From the NCBI GenBank assembly GCA_025093555.1, contig JAIWNF010000020.1:124001-188000 (forward strand): 64,000 bases of DNA, read 5' to 3'. The stretch comes from Circinella umbellata (taxonomy: Eukaryota; Mucoromycota; Mucoromycetes; Mucorales; Lichtheimiaceae). The notes beneath the pieces are model-generated. The model had not been told where the DNA came from and searched no databases. It saw nothing but the letters and a program-made list of their open reading frames with translations. Each line of letters opens with the position of its first letter. Within the stretch, counting starts at the first letter, position 1. A program made the position numbers and the translations under genes. Positions 46,941 to 58,000 of the stretch are shown here, piece by piece.

Positions 46941-49900
46941 TTACTTCGACTTTAAATACTCAAGTATATGTTTCTCCTGAATGTATTCCTGCTTTAGTTC
47001 AAGTCATTTGCAATAGTCCCTTGTTTGAGGTACGCCAACTCGCCGCGGTCGAACTTCGTAAGCGCGTTTCAAAATGGTGGCTCAAGATAGACGATGCTGC
47101 ACGTGTCCCCATTCGTGCTCAATTGCTTCAAGTCGTCCTTTCTGAACAACAGTAAGCTTTTTGTTTTTGTTTTATGACATATGGAATTTTGGAAAAGAGA
47201 ACCGTGAAAAAAGGGTTATTGATTATAAAAGTAACTTACATTCTTTTTTGTCGATATTTTTCTTAAAAAGTAATCTTGTCCGTCATGCCATTGCTCGTGC
47301 CATTTCTTCTATTGCTCGTATTGATATTGCTGAAAATAAATGGCCTGAATTATTATCCTTCTTGAATCAAGCCAGTTCAAGTGCTACTGTTGGCCATCGT
47401 GAAGTTGGTATCTACTGTATTTACACTCTCTTTGAAGTGATTGCTGAGTTCTTGATGAATCAAACTGGTCATCTTTTTAAACTTTTCTCCGAGACTATTG
47501 TTGATCCAGAAAGTCAAGAAGTTCGTGCTACTACCGTTCTGTAAGTTAAGGAGAACACAAAAAGTTGGAATGATAAAGAAAAGGGAAATAGAAAAGGGAA
47601 AAAAATAATAATAATACTTATATGGTATATATGTGTTCTTTTAGTGCACTTGGCAAGTTGGCAGAATTCATTGACCCAGAAGACAAGGATAATATTGTAA
47701 GAAATGAAGGAGGGGGGGGACGCTGGAATTACTCTTTTAAAAAAAAACTCTATTTATTTATTTATTTATTTTCTTTGCTTTTTATAGAATGCTTTCAAGC
47801 AAATGATCCCTGCTATGGTCAATGTATTAGAAGCCTCTCTTAAGGAAAATGATGATAAGAATGCCCGAGAAATCTTTGAAGTTATTGAGAATCTTTTTAT
47901 GTTGGTATGTTAATGGAAGTAAAAAAAAAACAGATACGGAAAGGAAGGAGAACGAAATTAACCTTTTGATTATAAATAATAATAATAATAACAATAGGAC
48001 ACACCTTTCCTTTCTGACCATCTTGCTGATCTTATTCGTTTCTTGTTGACCGTCGCTTCAAGTCATGAATTGGATGATTCTCTTCGTGAATTAGCTTTAA
48101 ATTCTCTTATGTGGGGCTCTATCTAGTAAGTTCTCACGCTTTTCCTCCTTTTATTATTATTAACATTGCATCGTTTGATTTAACTAATAAACATTCTTTT
48201 CCCGTTCTTTCTTTCTAAAATTAGTAAACAAAGCAAAATTAAATCTCTTAAGCTTGTTGCACCTATTATTGAAAATATCATTCCTATTGGTACTGAGGAA
48301 GACCCTGAGGATGCTGATGATGATTCTCCATCACGAGTAAGTTTATTTGACAAAGAAAGAATAAAGAGGGGAAGGGAAATGCAAAAAAAGGGGGGAGGAG
48401 GAGGAGAGGAAAGAGAGTAAAAAAATAAATATTTTGGGTGCCACGAGGCTTAAACTTCATATTTATTTTAGGCAGCATTCAAGGTTATGAACGCACTTGC
48501 ATCTAACATGCCTCCTCAACAAATTGTTCCTATCATGATGCCTATTGTTGTGAATTATATGCAAAACCAATCTCCCGGTCATCGTAAGGCAGCCATGATG
48601 AGTGTTGCTGTTATTATTGAAGGTTGTGCTGAGTTTATTTCTACTATGCTCAAGGAAATTCTTCCTATTGTATGTGCCGGTCTTCAAGATCCTGAAATGA
48701 TCGTCCGTCGTGCCGCTTGTATGGCTCTCAGTTGTCTTGCTGAAGAATTACCTGTTGAAATGGCCGAACATCATCAAGCTATCATGCCTCTTGTTTTCAA
48801 CTTGCTTAACGATACTAACCCAGAAATCACCAAGCATGCTTGTAATGCTCTTGATCCTATGCTCGATGGTCTTGAAGGAGAAGTACTTCAATATCTTCCC
48901 ATGTTGATGGAAAAGCTCATTTGGTTGCTTGACAATGCTCAACAAACCGATACCAAGGCTACTTCTTTGGGTGCTATTGGTAGTGCTGCTCATTCTGCTG
49001 GTGAAGGATTCCAACCTTACTTTAACGAAGTCATGCCCCGTATTCGCAACTTTATGTCTGCTACCGAGGGAACTGACGAAGCACTTTTACGTGGCGTTGC
49101 TACCGATACTGCCGGTGCTATTGCTGAAGCCGTAGGTGCTGAAGTTTTCCGCCCTCACACTCAAGACTTTATGAATTTGGCTATTGAACAATTAACACTT
49201 GACTCACCTCGTTTGCGTGAATGTTCTTATGCTTTCTTTTCTGTTATTGCTGGTGTTTTCGGTGAAGAATTTGCTCCTTTCTTACCTACCATTATGCCTG
49301 CCATTCTTCATTCTTGTAAGGCTGAAGAGAATAACGAACCCACTTTGGAAACTGAAATTGATTTGACCGTCGGTGATGAGGATGAAGAAGATTTGGATGA
49401 AGATGACTTGAGTGGTTATAACTTTAACTCGGCTATTGCTGATGAAAAGGAATTTGCTTGTGATGCTCTTGGTGAATTATTCGAAAACACTCGTAGTCAC
49501 TTTTTACCCTATGTCGATGAATCTCTTCAAGCTCTCGTAGAAGCTACTGGTCACTTATTTGATGGCGTTCGTAAGGCTTCCCTTGGTAGTTTGTTTGCTT
49601 ACATCAAGACTTTCTATTCCCTATCCAGTGTTAGTGATTGGGTTCAAGGATTACCTGTTAATTATCCTGTGCATGAAAATGTTCAAAAGATTCTTCAATT
49701 AGCTATTCCTACTGTGTTGACCATGTGGAGTGATGAAGATGATCGTATGGTTGCTGTACAGATCTGCAAAGAATTGATTCAAGCACTCAAATTAATGGGC
49801 CCTTGCGTTGTTGCCGATCGTAAGTTTTTTTTTTCCTTTAAAGAAAAATAATATCATAAATTAATTTATTTAATTACTAACCCTTTATATAGACGTTGAG

Positions 49901-51078
49901 GAGGTTTCCGATCATATTTTGGAAATTTTTGAAAAACGCTCCACTTGTCAAGAAACTTATGACGTTGAAGATGTTGTTGACGAAGATGAAGAAGCTGAAT
50001 CCGAATCATTGTTAATCGCAGCAGCAGCTGACTTGGTTGCAGCACTTTGTGAAACTATTGGCCAAGGTTATATTTCTTACTTTAACGCATTCTTGCCACA
50101 AATTGCCAAATACTATGTAAGTATTACATTTTGTTTGTTTATTTGTTTATTTGTTTATTTCGAAATATCCTTACATATACCACATAAAGAATGATGTTTG
50201 ATTAATATTTTTTCTTAAATAATTATTAGAAATCTACCAAAGGTCCTGGAGAACGTTTGATGGCAACTGGTTGTCTTGGCGAATGTATTGGTGGTATCAA
50301 GTCTGGTGTTACCCCACACACTGAAACCTTACTTCAATTGTTCTTGAAGGCTGCTAGTGATGAAGAAGAAACTGTAAGAAGCAACGCTGCCTTTGCACTT
50401 GGCGTCCTCGTTGCAAACACTGAAACAGATCTTTCCCAGTAAGTTTAAGTTTTCATCTGTGTGAGACAAGAGAGATTGGTTTTTTTTTTTTTGGGGGGGG
50501 AAGAGTTGTATATATGTATTCGAACTAAACATTAGATAACGCTGATGATGTGGTAACTAAAATAAAACTGGTGATTATTTTATTTAGACAATACGGTTCC
50601 ATCTTGTCTGTTTTGCACCCTCTCTTTGAAAACCAAAGCTTCGCGGGTACTACGGATAATGCATCCGGTGCTGTTGCACGATTGATTCTTGCACATCCTA
50701 ATGCAGTTCCACTCGATCAAGTATTACCTGTCTTCCTCAACGCTCTTCCATTAAAATCAGATTTTGCCGAAAACGAACCTGTATTTGAATCTTTATTCTA
50801 CCTGTTCCGTGCTAACAATCCATTTGTAAGTGTTGTCATAAAAAAAAAGTAACCATATAGTAATAATGATAATTAACAAGAATTTTTTTTTGTGTGCGTG
50901 TGTTGTACAGGTGATGGGACATATTCCTCAATTTTTGCCGATCTTTTCAAGTGTGTTATCGAATGAAGAACAACTTGGTGATGCCACCCGGGCACAATTA
51001 ATTGAACTCCTTCGTGCACTTAATGCTCAATCGCCTGATCTTAACTTGGGATCCAGTGAATTGGGACGTTTCTTGTAA
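46645..51078 (+). CDS. KAP123: Karyopherin/importin beta, Kap123 (importin-4) type
   Basis: Thirteen exons: 46645-46653, 46748-46810, 46940-47151, 47271-47540, 47645-47696, 47788-47904, 47998-48125, 48225-48336, 48472-49819, 49893-50116, 50230-50438, 50588-50825 and 50911-51078; 1,049 aa, close to the family length. Kap123 imports ribosomal proteins and histones H3/H4 through the nuclear pore. HEAT-repeat helices run throughout. Exons 2-3 resemble the importin-beta N-terminal domain ('LFEVRQLAAVELRKRVSKWW'). Later helices include 'HAIARAISSIARIDI', 'VRRAACMALSCLAEELP' and 'HACNALDPMLDGLEGEVLQY'. An acidic loop ('DEDEEDLDEDDLSGYNFN', near residue 630) is typical of importin-4. Exon 1 is a 9-nt microexon (ATGGATGCT), and intron 2 ends in a (TA)n run. 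All introns are GT-AG. Confidence 0.94.
46901..46938 (+). repeat. (TA)n microsatellite forming the end of KAP123 intron 2
   Basis: 19 TA units (38 nt) precede the G that completes the 3' splice site at 46938-46939. They replace the usual pyrimidine tract. Confidence 0.95.
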
Positions 51079-51230
51079 AACAAAAATGTACATCAGAATA
51101 AAAAAAAACATACATATACATATGATTAGATAACATTTTATCATGCTATTTTTATTTTATTATGTCAAAGAGGGATATAAATTATAATAGCAAACTTCAA
51201 TTTTAAATCGTGCAACAACATACCGCTTTT

Positions 51231-51364
51231 TTCCGCCAAGCAGGAATATTTTTGCGTTGCCTGGGACATAAGTTTGCGCCAGTAATTTTGCATTACTAAT
51301 TTTGCGTTTATATTTTGGCAAAATTCCATTCTCATTGACGCAAAATTATTCCTGCTTGGCGCAA
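51231..51364. mobile_element. MITE-like element with 26-bp terminal inverted repeats
   Basis: The left end (51231-51256) is the reverse complement of the right end (51339-51364) with two mismatches. The core GCCAAGCAGGAATA (51235-51248) matches TATTCCTGCTTGGC (51347-51360) perfectly. The interior (82 bp) is non-coding and contains several TTTGCG/TTTTGC words related to the ends. The element is 134 bp long. I see no clear target-site duplication. Short length, good inverted ends and no coding fit a miniature inverted-repeat element; the family is unknown. Confidence 0.65.
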
Positions 51365-51510
51365 ATAAGTTAGAAAAAACCCATAGTACCATACAAATTA
51401 GATTAATTAGTATTATTCAAGATATTCCCAAAAATGAGCACTTATCCACCCTTTGTCGATTGTATTAACATTGTCATATCCGCCAATATGTAATCATGTA
51501 CTTCTTCAAA

Positions 51511-51632
51511 AGCAGGACACACTCTTCATCTTGGAAAAGCCAGTCGGCGCTGTCTCCGCCAAAATGAAAACCAAGTAAAGGCTGCCAACAAAGCAAAGTT
51601 GTTGAATCAAAACACTGTTACTATGGCGAGTG
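51511..51632. repeat. 122-bp direct repeat, copy A
   Basis: This copy matches copy C (51916-52037) along all 122 bases with four substitutions, by visual alignment. It begins AGCAGGACACACTCTTCATC and ends GGCGAGTG. Read in one frame it gives 'LRQNENQVKAANKAKLLNQ', which is also open in copies B and C. Confidence 0.85.
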
Positions 51633-51747
51633 CTATCCAATCTCTGCTTTGGAAAAACCAGTCAAAGCTGTCTCCGCCAAAGCAGGAATCAGGTAAAGGC
51701 TGCCAACAAAGCCAAGTTGCTGAATCAAGACACTGTTACGCTGACGA
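51633..51747. repeat. 122-bp repeat family, diverged copy B
   Basis: It abuts copy A directly and is more diverged. It retains 'GCTGTCTCCGCCAAA' and 'GTAAAGGCTGCCAACAAAGC' in the same order and spacing, and in the matching frame 'NQVKAANKAKLLNQDTVT'. Confidence 0.75.
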
Positions 51748-51915
51748 TTGGGTCCTGCTTGTTCATAAAATGGCCTCCTTTTGTATTCGTTGCCTATTTG
51801 TTTCCCTCGGTAACCATAGACAAAACTCAATTAGTGATGTTGAAAAATATACTGTGTATTCATTCATAAAGAGAAAAAAAAAATATACCTTTCTATTACA
51901 TCGTTCAATTACAGA

Positions 51916-52037
51916 AGCAAGACACACTCTTCATCTTGGAAAAGGCAGTCGACGCTGTCTCCGCCAAAATGAAAACCAAGTAAAGGCTGCCAACAAAGCA
52001 AAGTTGTTGAATCAAAACATTGTTACTATGGCGAGTG
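51916..52037. repeat. 122-bp direct repeat, copy C
   Basis: About 97% identical to copy A and separated from copy B by about 170 bp of unrelated sequence. One frame is open across all three copies (about 51493-52048) but has no start context or family similarity, so I treat the array as non-coding or as eroded repeat-protein DNA. Confidence 0.85.
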
Positions 52038-52940
52038 GGATGCAATGAAAGAAAAGAAGACAAAGGAAATTGGTTTGGTTGTGTAAAAAGATAATGTTCT
52101 TATAATACAACAATTCATATAAATGACTCGGGCGTTTTTTTTTGTTGGTGACTGAAATCTGAGACTTTTTAGGCACGGCTAAAGTGAACGAGGCAGCGAA
52201 AGCCAATAAAAAAAGACTATGACGTTTGGATTTACCCAATCACCTTTGACTATGACATGTTGCTGAGATTTAAACAGGTAAGCATGAAGCATAAGAGAGA
52301 AAAAAGTTCATACATTATTACTTTATTAGCGTCAATATTAAAAAAAAGTTATTGGTGTCATGGATTGGTTCATTAGTGTCACAATGGAATATAACTCTAA
52401 TAATAAAAAGACGTGGGAGAAAAAACAGAAGGAAGAAATCCTAATGCCAGGAGAAAATATAATGGAGAGTTCATGATTGCGCTACCAAGAACATTGTTAA
52501 CAATCGGACCATTAATAATGAATCTACCATTAGTCGAACTACTGCCATTGAATCCAGTGCTATGGAATCGAGTTTATTTGAAGTGATAAGTACGTCTTCG
52601 AAAGTGTTAACTGTAGCTTCAATAGAATTTGGTCAAATATTATATTTACAGTAAGTATGACAAATAGCTAGTTATTATTATCATTTTATTTTTTTAATAG
52701 TTATAAGTTCCAACCCATATATAAAATACAATTAATCATTTTACAATAGAATAATCTCGCTACTAGGGTCATCATTTCCTAATTGAGAACAATTATTTTT
52801 TTTTGCCTCAGACATGGAGGATTCAATTCCCTTCTTTGCACTCGCAGCCCTTTTCTTCTCACAGACACACTTAAACACTTACATATAAATCTCACCCGCC
52901 CACACACTCTTAGCACACGCACACATCAAACGCAACCACT
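52038..52940. other. Repeat-island spacer
   Basis: About 900 bp. A block at 52480-52650 reads like peptide ('NESTISRTTAIESSAMESS...') and ends at a GTAAGT donor-like site at 52651. This may be an eroded exon belonging to the mobile element that follows. Nothing else is recognisable. Confidence 0.4.
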
Positions 52941-54003
52941 ATGGAAGATCCTATCGATAATAGAACTAAATTTATTGACAAAACTACTGGTATGGATAAA
53001 TATAACGAGTGTCATTAATAATTAATTATAATACAATGCTAATCTTCTTTTTTAATAAAAATAATAATAATTAAATAGCAAGTGGGGTTTCCTTTGTAAT
53101 CAACAAATATCTCAAGGAAGCCAACATTAATAAATGGAATTCAACTGATGTGGGAGATGCTATCATTAAGAAATATCGTGTCATTGATCCAACCATGGCC
53201 ATCGAAGTAGTAAAATACGAGTATGCCAGTTGCATTGCTCAATTCTTAAAAGAAAAAGAGAATACCCTTCTACATTGTAATTTGAAGAAGGTGAAAATCT
53301 TCAAGAAACAGCTGCCAAGTCTATCGATATTCCCTTTATTCGTGCCAAATTTATAAAAGATGCAAGAAAGGTACAGCAATGTAATATTGGGTGTAATGAT
53401 GGATTATATGTAGTTATTGATAAACAGCGTTACTGTAACCGTATAAATTATATTTAGGATATCGTGGATTTAGTTCTTGAACAAGAAATCACAGAAGCCG
53501 GTAGACAACGAGAAAAAAGAAATCGTCGCGCTGCTGAAGAATCTACAACAGTACCGTCAACATCCACATTATCATCACCATCCAAAAAACAACGCGTTTC
53601 ATCCAATGAAATGCTTGCAACTTTAGTCAATCATGAGTAAGTAGCAAAAGGTCAGGTCTTCCGCATGGCACTTCCTCGAGTCATTTTTTGTTGTTTGTAA
53701 GCGAGATGTCGTCTGTGTTGAAAAAAGTAGATTTGAACAACATGTACATTGTTATGGATAATGCTGGCATTCATAAAACTGCCGAAGTCCTTCAAGCAGT
53801 CCGTGATCATGGCCATACACCTCTTTTCTTACCACCATATTCTCCGTTCTTAAATCCCATTGAAGAGTGCTGGGCACAAATAAAAAGAGAAGTACGCAAG
53901 ACCCCATTTGAAAAAAACGAGATATTAACTACTCGTATTGAAGAAGCAGCGAAAATTGTAACTACTAAAAACTGTAAAGGCTATATACGCCATTCTTACA
54001 GAT
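52941..54003 (+). pseudogene. Tc1/mariner-type (DD34E) transposase relic with a split, frameshifted N-terminal region
   Basis: The C-terminal block (about 53640-54003) is clearly a Tc1/mariner DDE domain: 'GTSSSHFLLFVSEM', then 'YIVMDNAGIHKT' (second catalytic Asp), 'LPPYSPFLNPIEECW' (catalytic Glu, 34 residues later) and 'KGYIRHSYR'. The first catalytic Asp region is missing. Upstream lies a possible exon at 52941-52989, another at 53079-53370 that changes frame near 53280, and 53458-53640 ('RQREKRNRRAAEE', 'SNEMLATLVNHE') ending in TAA that overlaps a GTAAGT. I cannot tell whether the upstream part is the N-terminus of the same transposase or a neighbouring gene fragment. The copy cannot encode an active enzyme. 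Confidence 0.7.
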
Positions 54004-55007
54004 AATTTAATAAGTGTATTAATATGGAAAGGATATAGATGTTTTATATAATAAATATTGATAGTTTATACCAAAGTGTTTTAGTTTTTTTTTGTAATGA
54101 ATTCTTGATTATTATATTGGATAGTGAAAAATTATACTCATCTCACGGATAGTCTAAAAATTTCACTGATGCAAGAAAAGTTTCATTGGCCGAACCAAAA
54201 ATTGTATTTAACCCCCCAATTTTTATAAACGCAAACACTGTACACCTGAAAAAAAAAGTAGTTCATCATATTATTATTTCTTTTTTCCCTTTTATATCTC
54301 TCTTTTGATCCATTTATCATCTCTCTCTTTTTATAACACCCCCAAACCATTTCACCACACATTTCACCCATTCATCCATTTATATAATTATATATAATTT
54401 TATTATTAAAATATCACCAGCTAAACTTTGAGCGTGCATGTATATATATCTATGCGTGTCTGTATATATGTAAAAATCTATTATTTGTTATATTAGCCAA
54501 TATGAAAAACCAAAAAAAGAACAGGAAAGGGTTTTTTATTGTATGTTTTTGTAACACACGTCCACTGATAAAGGAGGACAAAGGAGGTTTCTTTTTATTT
54601 AGAAATTGGTAATAGCGTGGGTTACGTATTTTTGGGTGTGATGATATGATTTTGAGAAATTAGAGAGTAGGAGAGTATAATTGAATACAAGTCAATCACA
54701 TTGACAACTCGGTTGCTTTTTTGTTCATCCCCTTTTTTTTTTTTTGATTTTTATACTCCTGCAACCCATTTCCATCAAAAAGTGAACACAGAAAAAAAAA
54801 ACATGAACCCCTAAATTTATTACATATTTCCATGACAATAAACAACTAATTTTATAACTCGAGTGTTTGATTAAAGAACTTCTTACTCCCTTTTTTTCGT
54901 ATTTCTTTCTCTTCTTTTTTTTTTTTTAATAAGAATAATATATATATACTTTCTTTTTTTTTTTTTTTTTTTTTGTTCCTTTTTTCTTTTTTTTTCCTTT
55001 TTAGGCC
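54004..55007. other. Intergenic region and T-rich leader of the RasGEF gene
   Basis: About 1 kb without a gene. From 54885 to 55003 it is almost pure T with some C and A, including T runs of 14 and 18, ending four bases before the start codon. Confidence 0.6.
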
Positions 55008-58000
55008 ATGTGGCTCACGCGAAAGCTTGCTGCTCTTACGTCGTTTGACCGCAAGCCAAAAAAACAAGAGTCTGAAAAACAATCAATAACGACAACAAGA
55101 ACAACAGAACAGTCTATTAAAGATCAAAAACATCAGCAACAATCCTTACCTTCGTTTAAATCAAAAGAAACAAAAGAGTCAACAAAAGTAATATCTAAAA
55201 CGTTACCAACAACAACAACATTTGTAACTACCTCTGAAACTACTACTACCGCCCTTGTCACGCCAACAACTACATCCACTCCAACAGTAGCACTAATAAA
55301 TACGAACCCTGTTACAAAAGATGTACCAACATTACCACAACCTTCTGATGACCAGTCATTAGCATCCAATGGAAAGGAACAAGAACCTTTATCACCTCAT
55401 GACACTACTACAGTTATTCCGCCTGAACAGCAACAAAATACTGCTTCTATCAGTACTGCTCTTGATAATAATAGAAAACGAGAAGTAATATCATCAATCA
55501 CTGATAAAGCATCATCAAAATCAACAACCAAAACAAAAGAGTCTAAACTTTCATTAACAAAAAAGGAGTCAAAGAAATCCAAAGAAAAAAAATCCAATAG
55601 CTCTTCATCAAAAGAAGCCAAAGAAGCCAAAAAGGCATCTAAAAAAGAAGCTAAAAAAGAAAAGAAAGAGAAAAAGGAATCCTCTTCAACGAAAAAAACA
55701 AAAGAATTATTGAGTAAAAAGAAAAAGGAAAAATCGATTCTTAATGGTAATAATAATGATATGAATGATGACATTGACAAGGCATCTACAAAGACAACGG
55801 ATACGACAAAGACTACAATGACAATAAAAGAATCCAAATCAAAAACTGTTTTGACTCAATTAAAAAAAATCAAATCAAGCAGTAAAGATAAAGATAAATC
55901 GAATAATGAAGAGGATGCCAAGTCCACAAAGTCATCAAAGTCATCAAAGTCCCTCAGTCGATCGATTCGTACATTAGGTTCACTTCGAGGTTCATTACGT
56001 TCAAAAAAATCATCAATAAAATCGAATAATTCAGTAAACACATCGACTCCAACGCCTGCTTTATGTGCAACGGTTGATCCAATTACGAAACCATTACCTC
56101 CCATTGAACCGGAATTACCTACTCATCAAGTATATAAACTATCTTATTTATTGTTGTTATGAGTATTAAAAGGGAAAAAAAGGAAGAAATAATAATAATA
56201 ATAACAATGTACTAATTATACATATACTAACATGTCATCATGGATTATTACTTAAAAGGTATGTGACAAGACGATGGTGGTAGTAATTTCAGGAACATTA
56301 AATATCGGCAAGTCAACATTAATCCGACTTGGTTTAAAAAATTTGACGGCAGACCCAAATAATGCAACACGCAAGTGTTCCCTTTTTTTTTCTTTTGGGG
56401 GGACGGGTTGAGAGAACGTTCATGCAGTTTATTTTAACTCGTTTATCCTTTTATTTAGCCTGGCAATGTCATAAGACTATGTTTACTTTAGATGATATCC
56501 ATTATCCTATGAATATCATTGAAATTGATGATACTATGATTAATACAAATCAAGATCCACCCGAATTTCCAGAGGTATAAAAATAAACTGTTCCCTTTTT
56601 TTTTTTTACAATACTTATTTATGTGGACCAGAAAAAAAAATAATTTCTGTGTAATGGAATGGAATGGTTCATCACGATTAAAAATTTCCTTGGGGGTGCT
56701 AATATGTGGGGTATCAATTTTTTTTTTTTCAGGATTTGGGAAATGTTCATGGTGGGCTTATTTGTTACGACACCACAAACCGGGACTCCATGGATTGTTT
56801 ACCGGATTTACTAAGTAAGGCAATCTATTCTCCTTTTCTTTTCTTCCCTTTTTCTTTTTCTTTTCTTTTCTTTTTTCTTTCCTTTTTTTTTTTTTTTTTT
56901 TTTGAAACAAATTTTAAAAAATTATTATTATCATTATTATTCTAATATTTTAGACGCTTACGTGTCACGTAATATACCCTCTTACCTTGTGGGATTGAAA
57001 GCTGACTTATCCAGTCTACGACAAGTCGACCTAGAACTTGGTAAAAAACTTGGCAACTTATTTTGTGTCGATTTATTTGAAGTGGACGCATTTTCAGACG
57101 ACGGTATAAAACAAATGAAAGATATATATACCATGTTGGTTAAACAATGTATTCAAGATCATGGTGATGAATTTCAATGCTATCATACTATTACAACAGT
57201 ACCACCTTCACAACAGTCGGATAATGAAAGTACAATTACAATGCGCGAACGACGGATTTCAAATAGTGAAGCCAACTCATTAAAAAGTCGTCGATCAACA
57301 GATGGTTTATCTGAATATAGTGTCAATAGTAATAATACCGGTACTATTGAATATGAAAACCATTCAAGAAGAGCCAGTTATTCAAGCGAAACAAATAGTG
57401 TTACCTCAGATTATCGGTTTCCTTCCTTGTCATCTAAAAAAGCAGCAGCTGCACAAGATGCATCTGATGCAGAATCTAGTAAACCATTGACAGGTTTTGT
57501 GTATGCACCCACATCTAATGCTAAAGCTACCACTGCTACTGCACTCGCTTCCGCTAATGTTACATCTACAGCTGTTAATGGAAATGATACCACTTCAACA
57601 ACAACAACAAATTCAAATATAGGCTCTCCAGCGACAACAGCGATGAAAAAGAAAAGTAGTACAAAAAAACATCAGCAAGTGAATAACGATATAGCATCAG
57701 TTCAAATTATTGAAAGAAAAAACAGTTTACATAATTCTCCTTATGCCAAAAAAGGGTTGGCCGTCAGTCGACGTGGTTCCAAAGATAGTTGGTATGTTAT
57801 TTCTTTTTTATTTGATTAAGGAGTTACGTAAAAAAAATAAAAATTGTTGTTTACAATTAACTATAACAACTACCAAAAATACTAAATCAAATGTATTATA
57901 ATAGTGAATCTATGGGAACAGGGTTAACTATTGATGATCTCATTGATAAATTATTAGTGGAAGATCCTTCTCGTTCAGGTATGCATATAAAGAGCAAAAA

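Noticed and set aside
51511..52037. CRISPR-like array
   Set aside because: Units are 122 bp with no regular spacers, and the organism is eukaryotic; these are direct repeats.
55133..56104. Antisense frames rich in Val/Ser/Phe opposite the RasGEF gene
   Set aside because: They mirror the Lys/Ser/Thr codon repeats of exon 1 and have no independent support.
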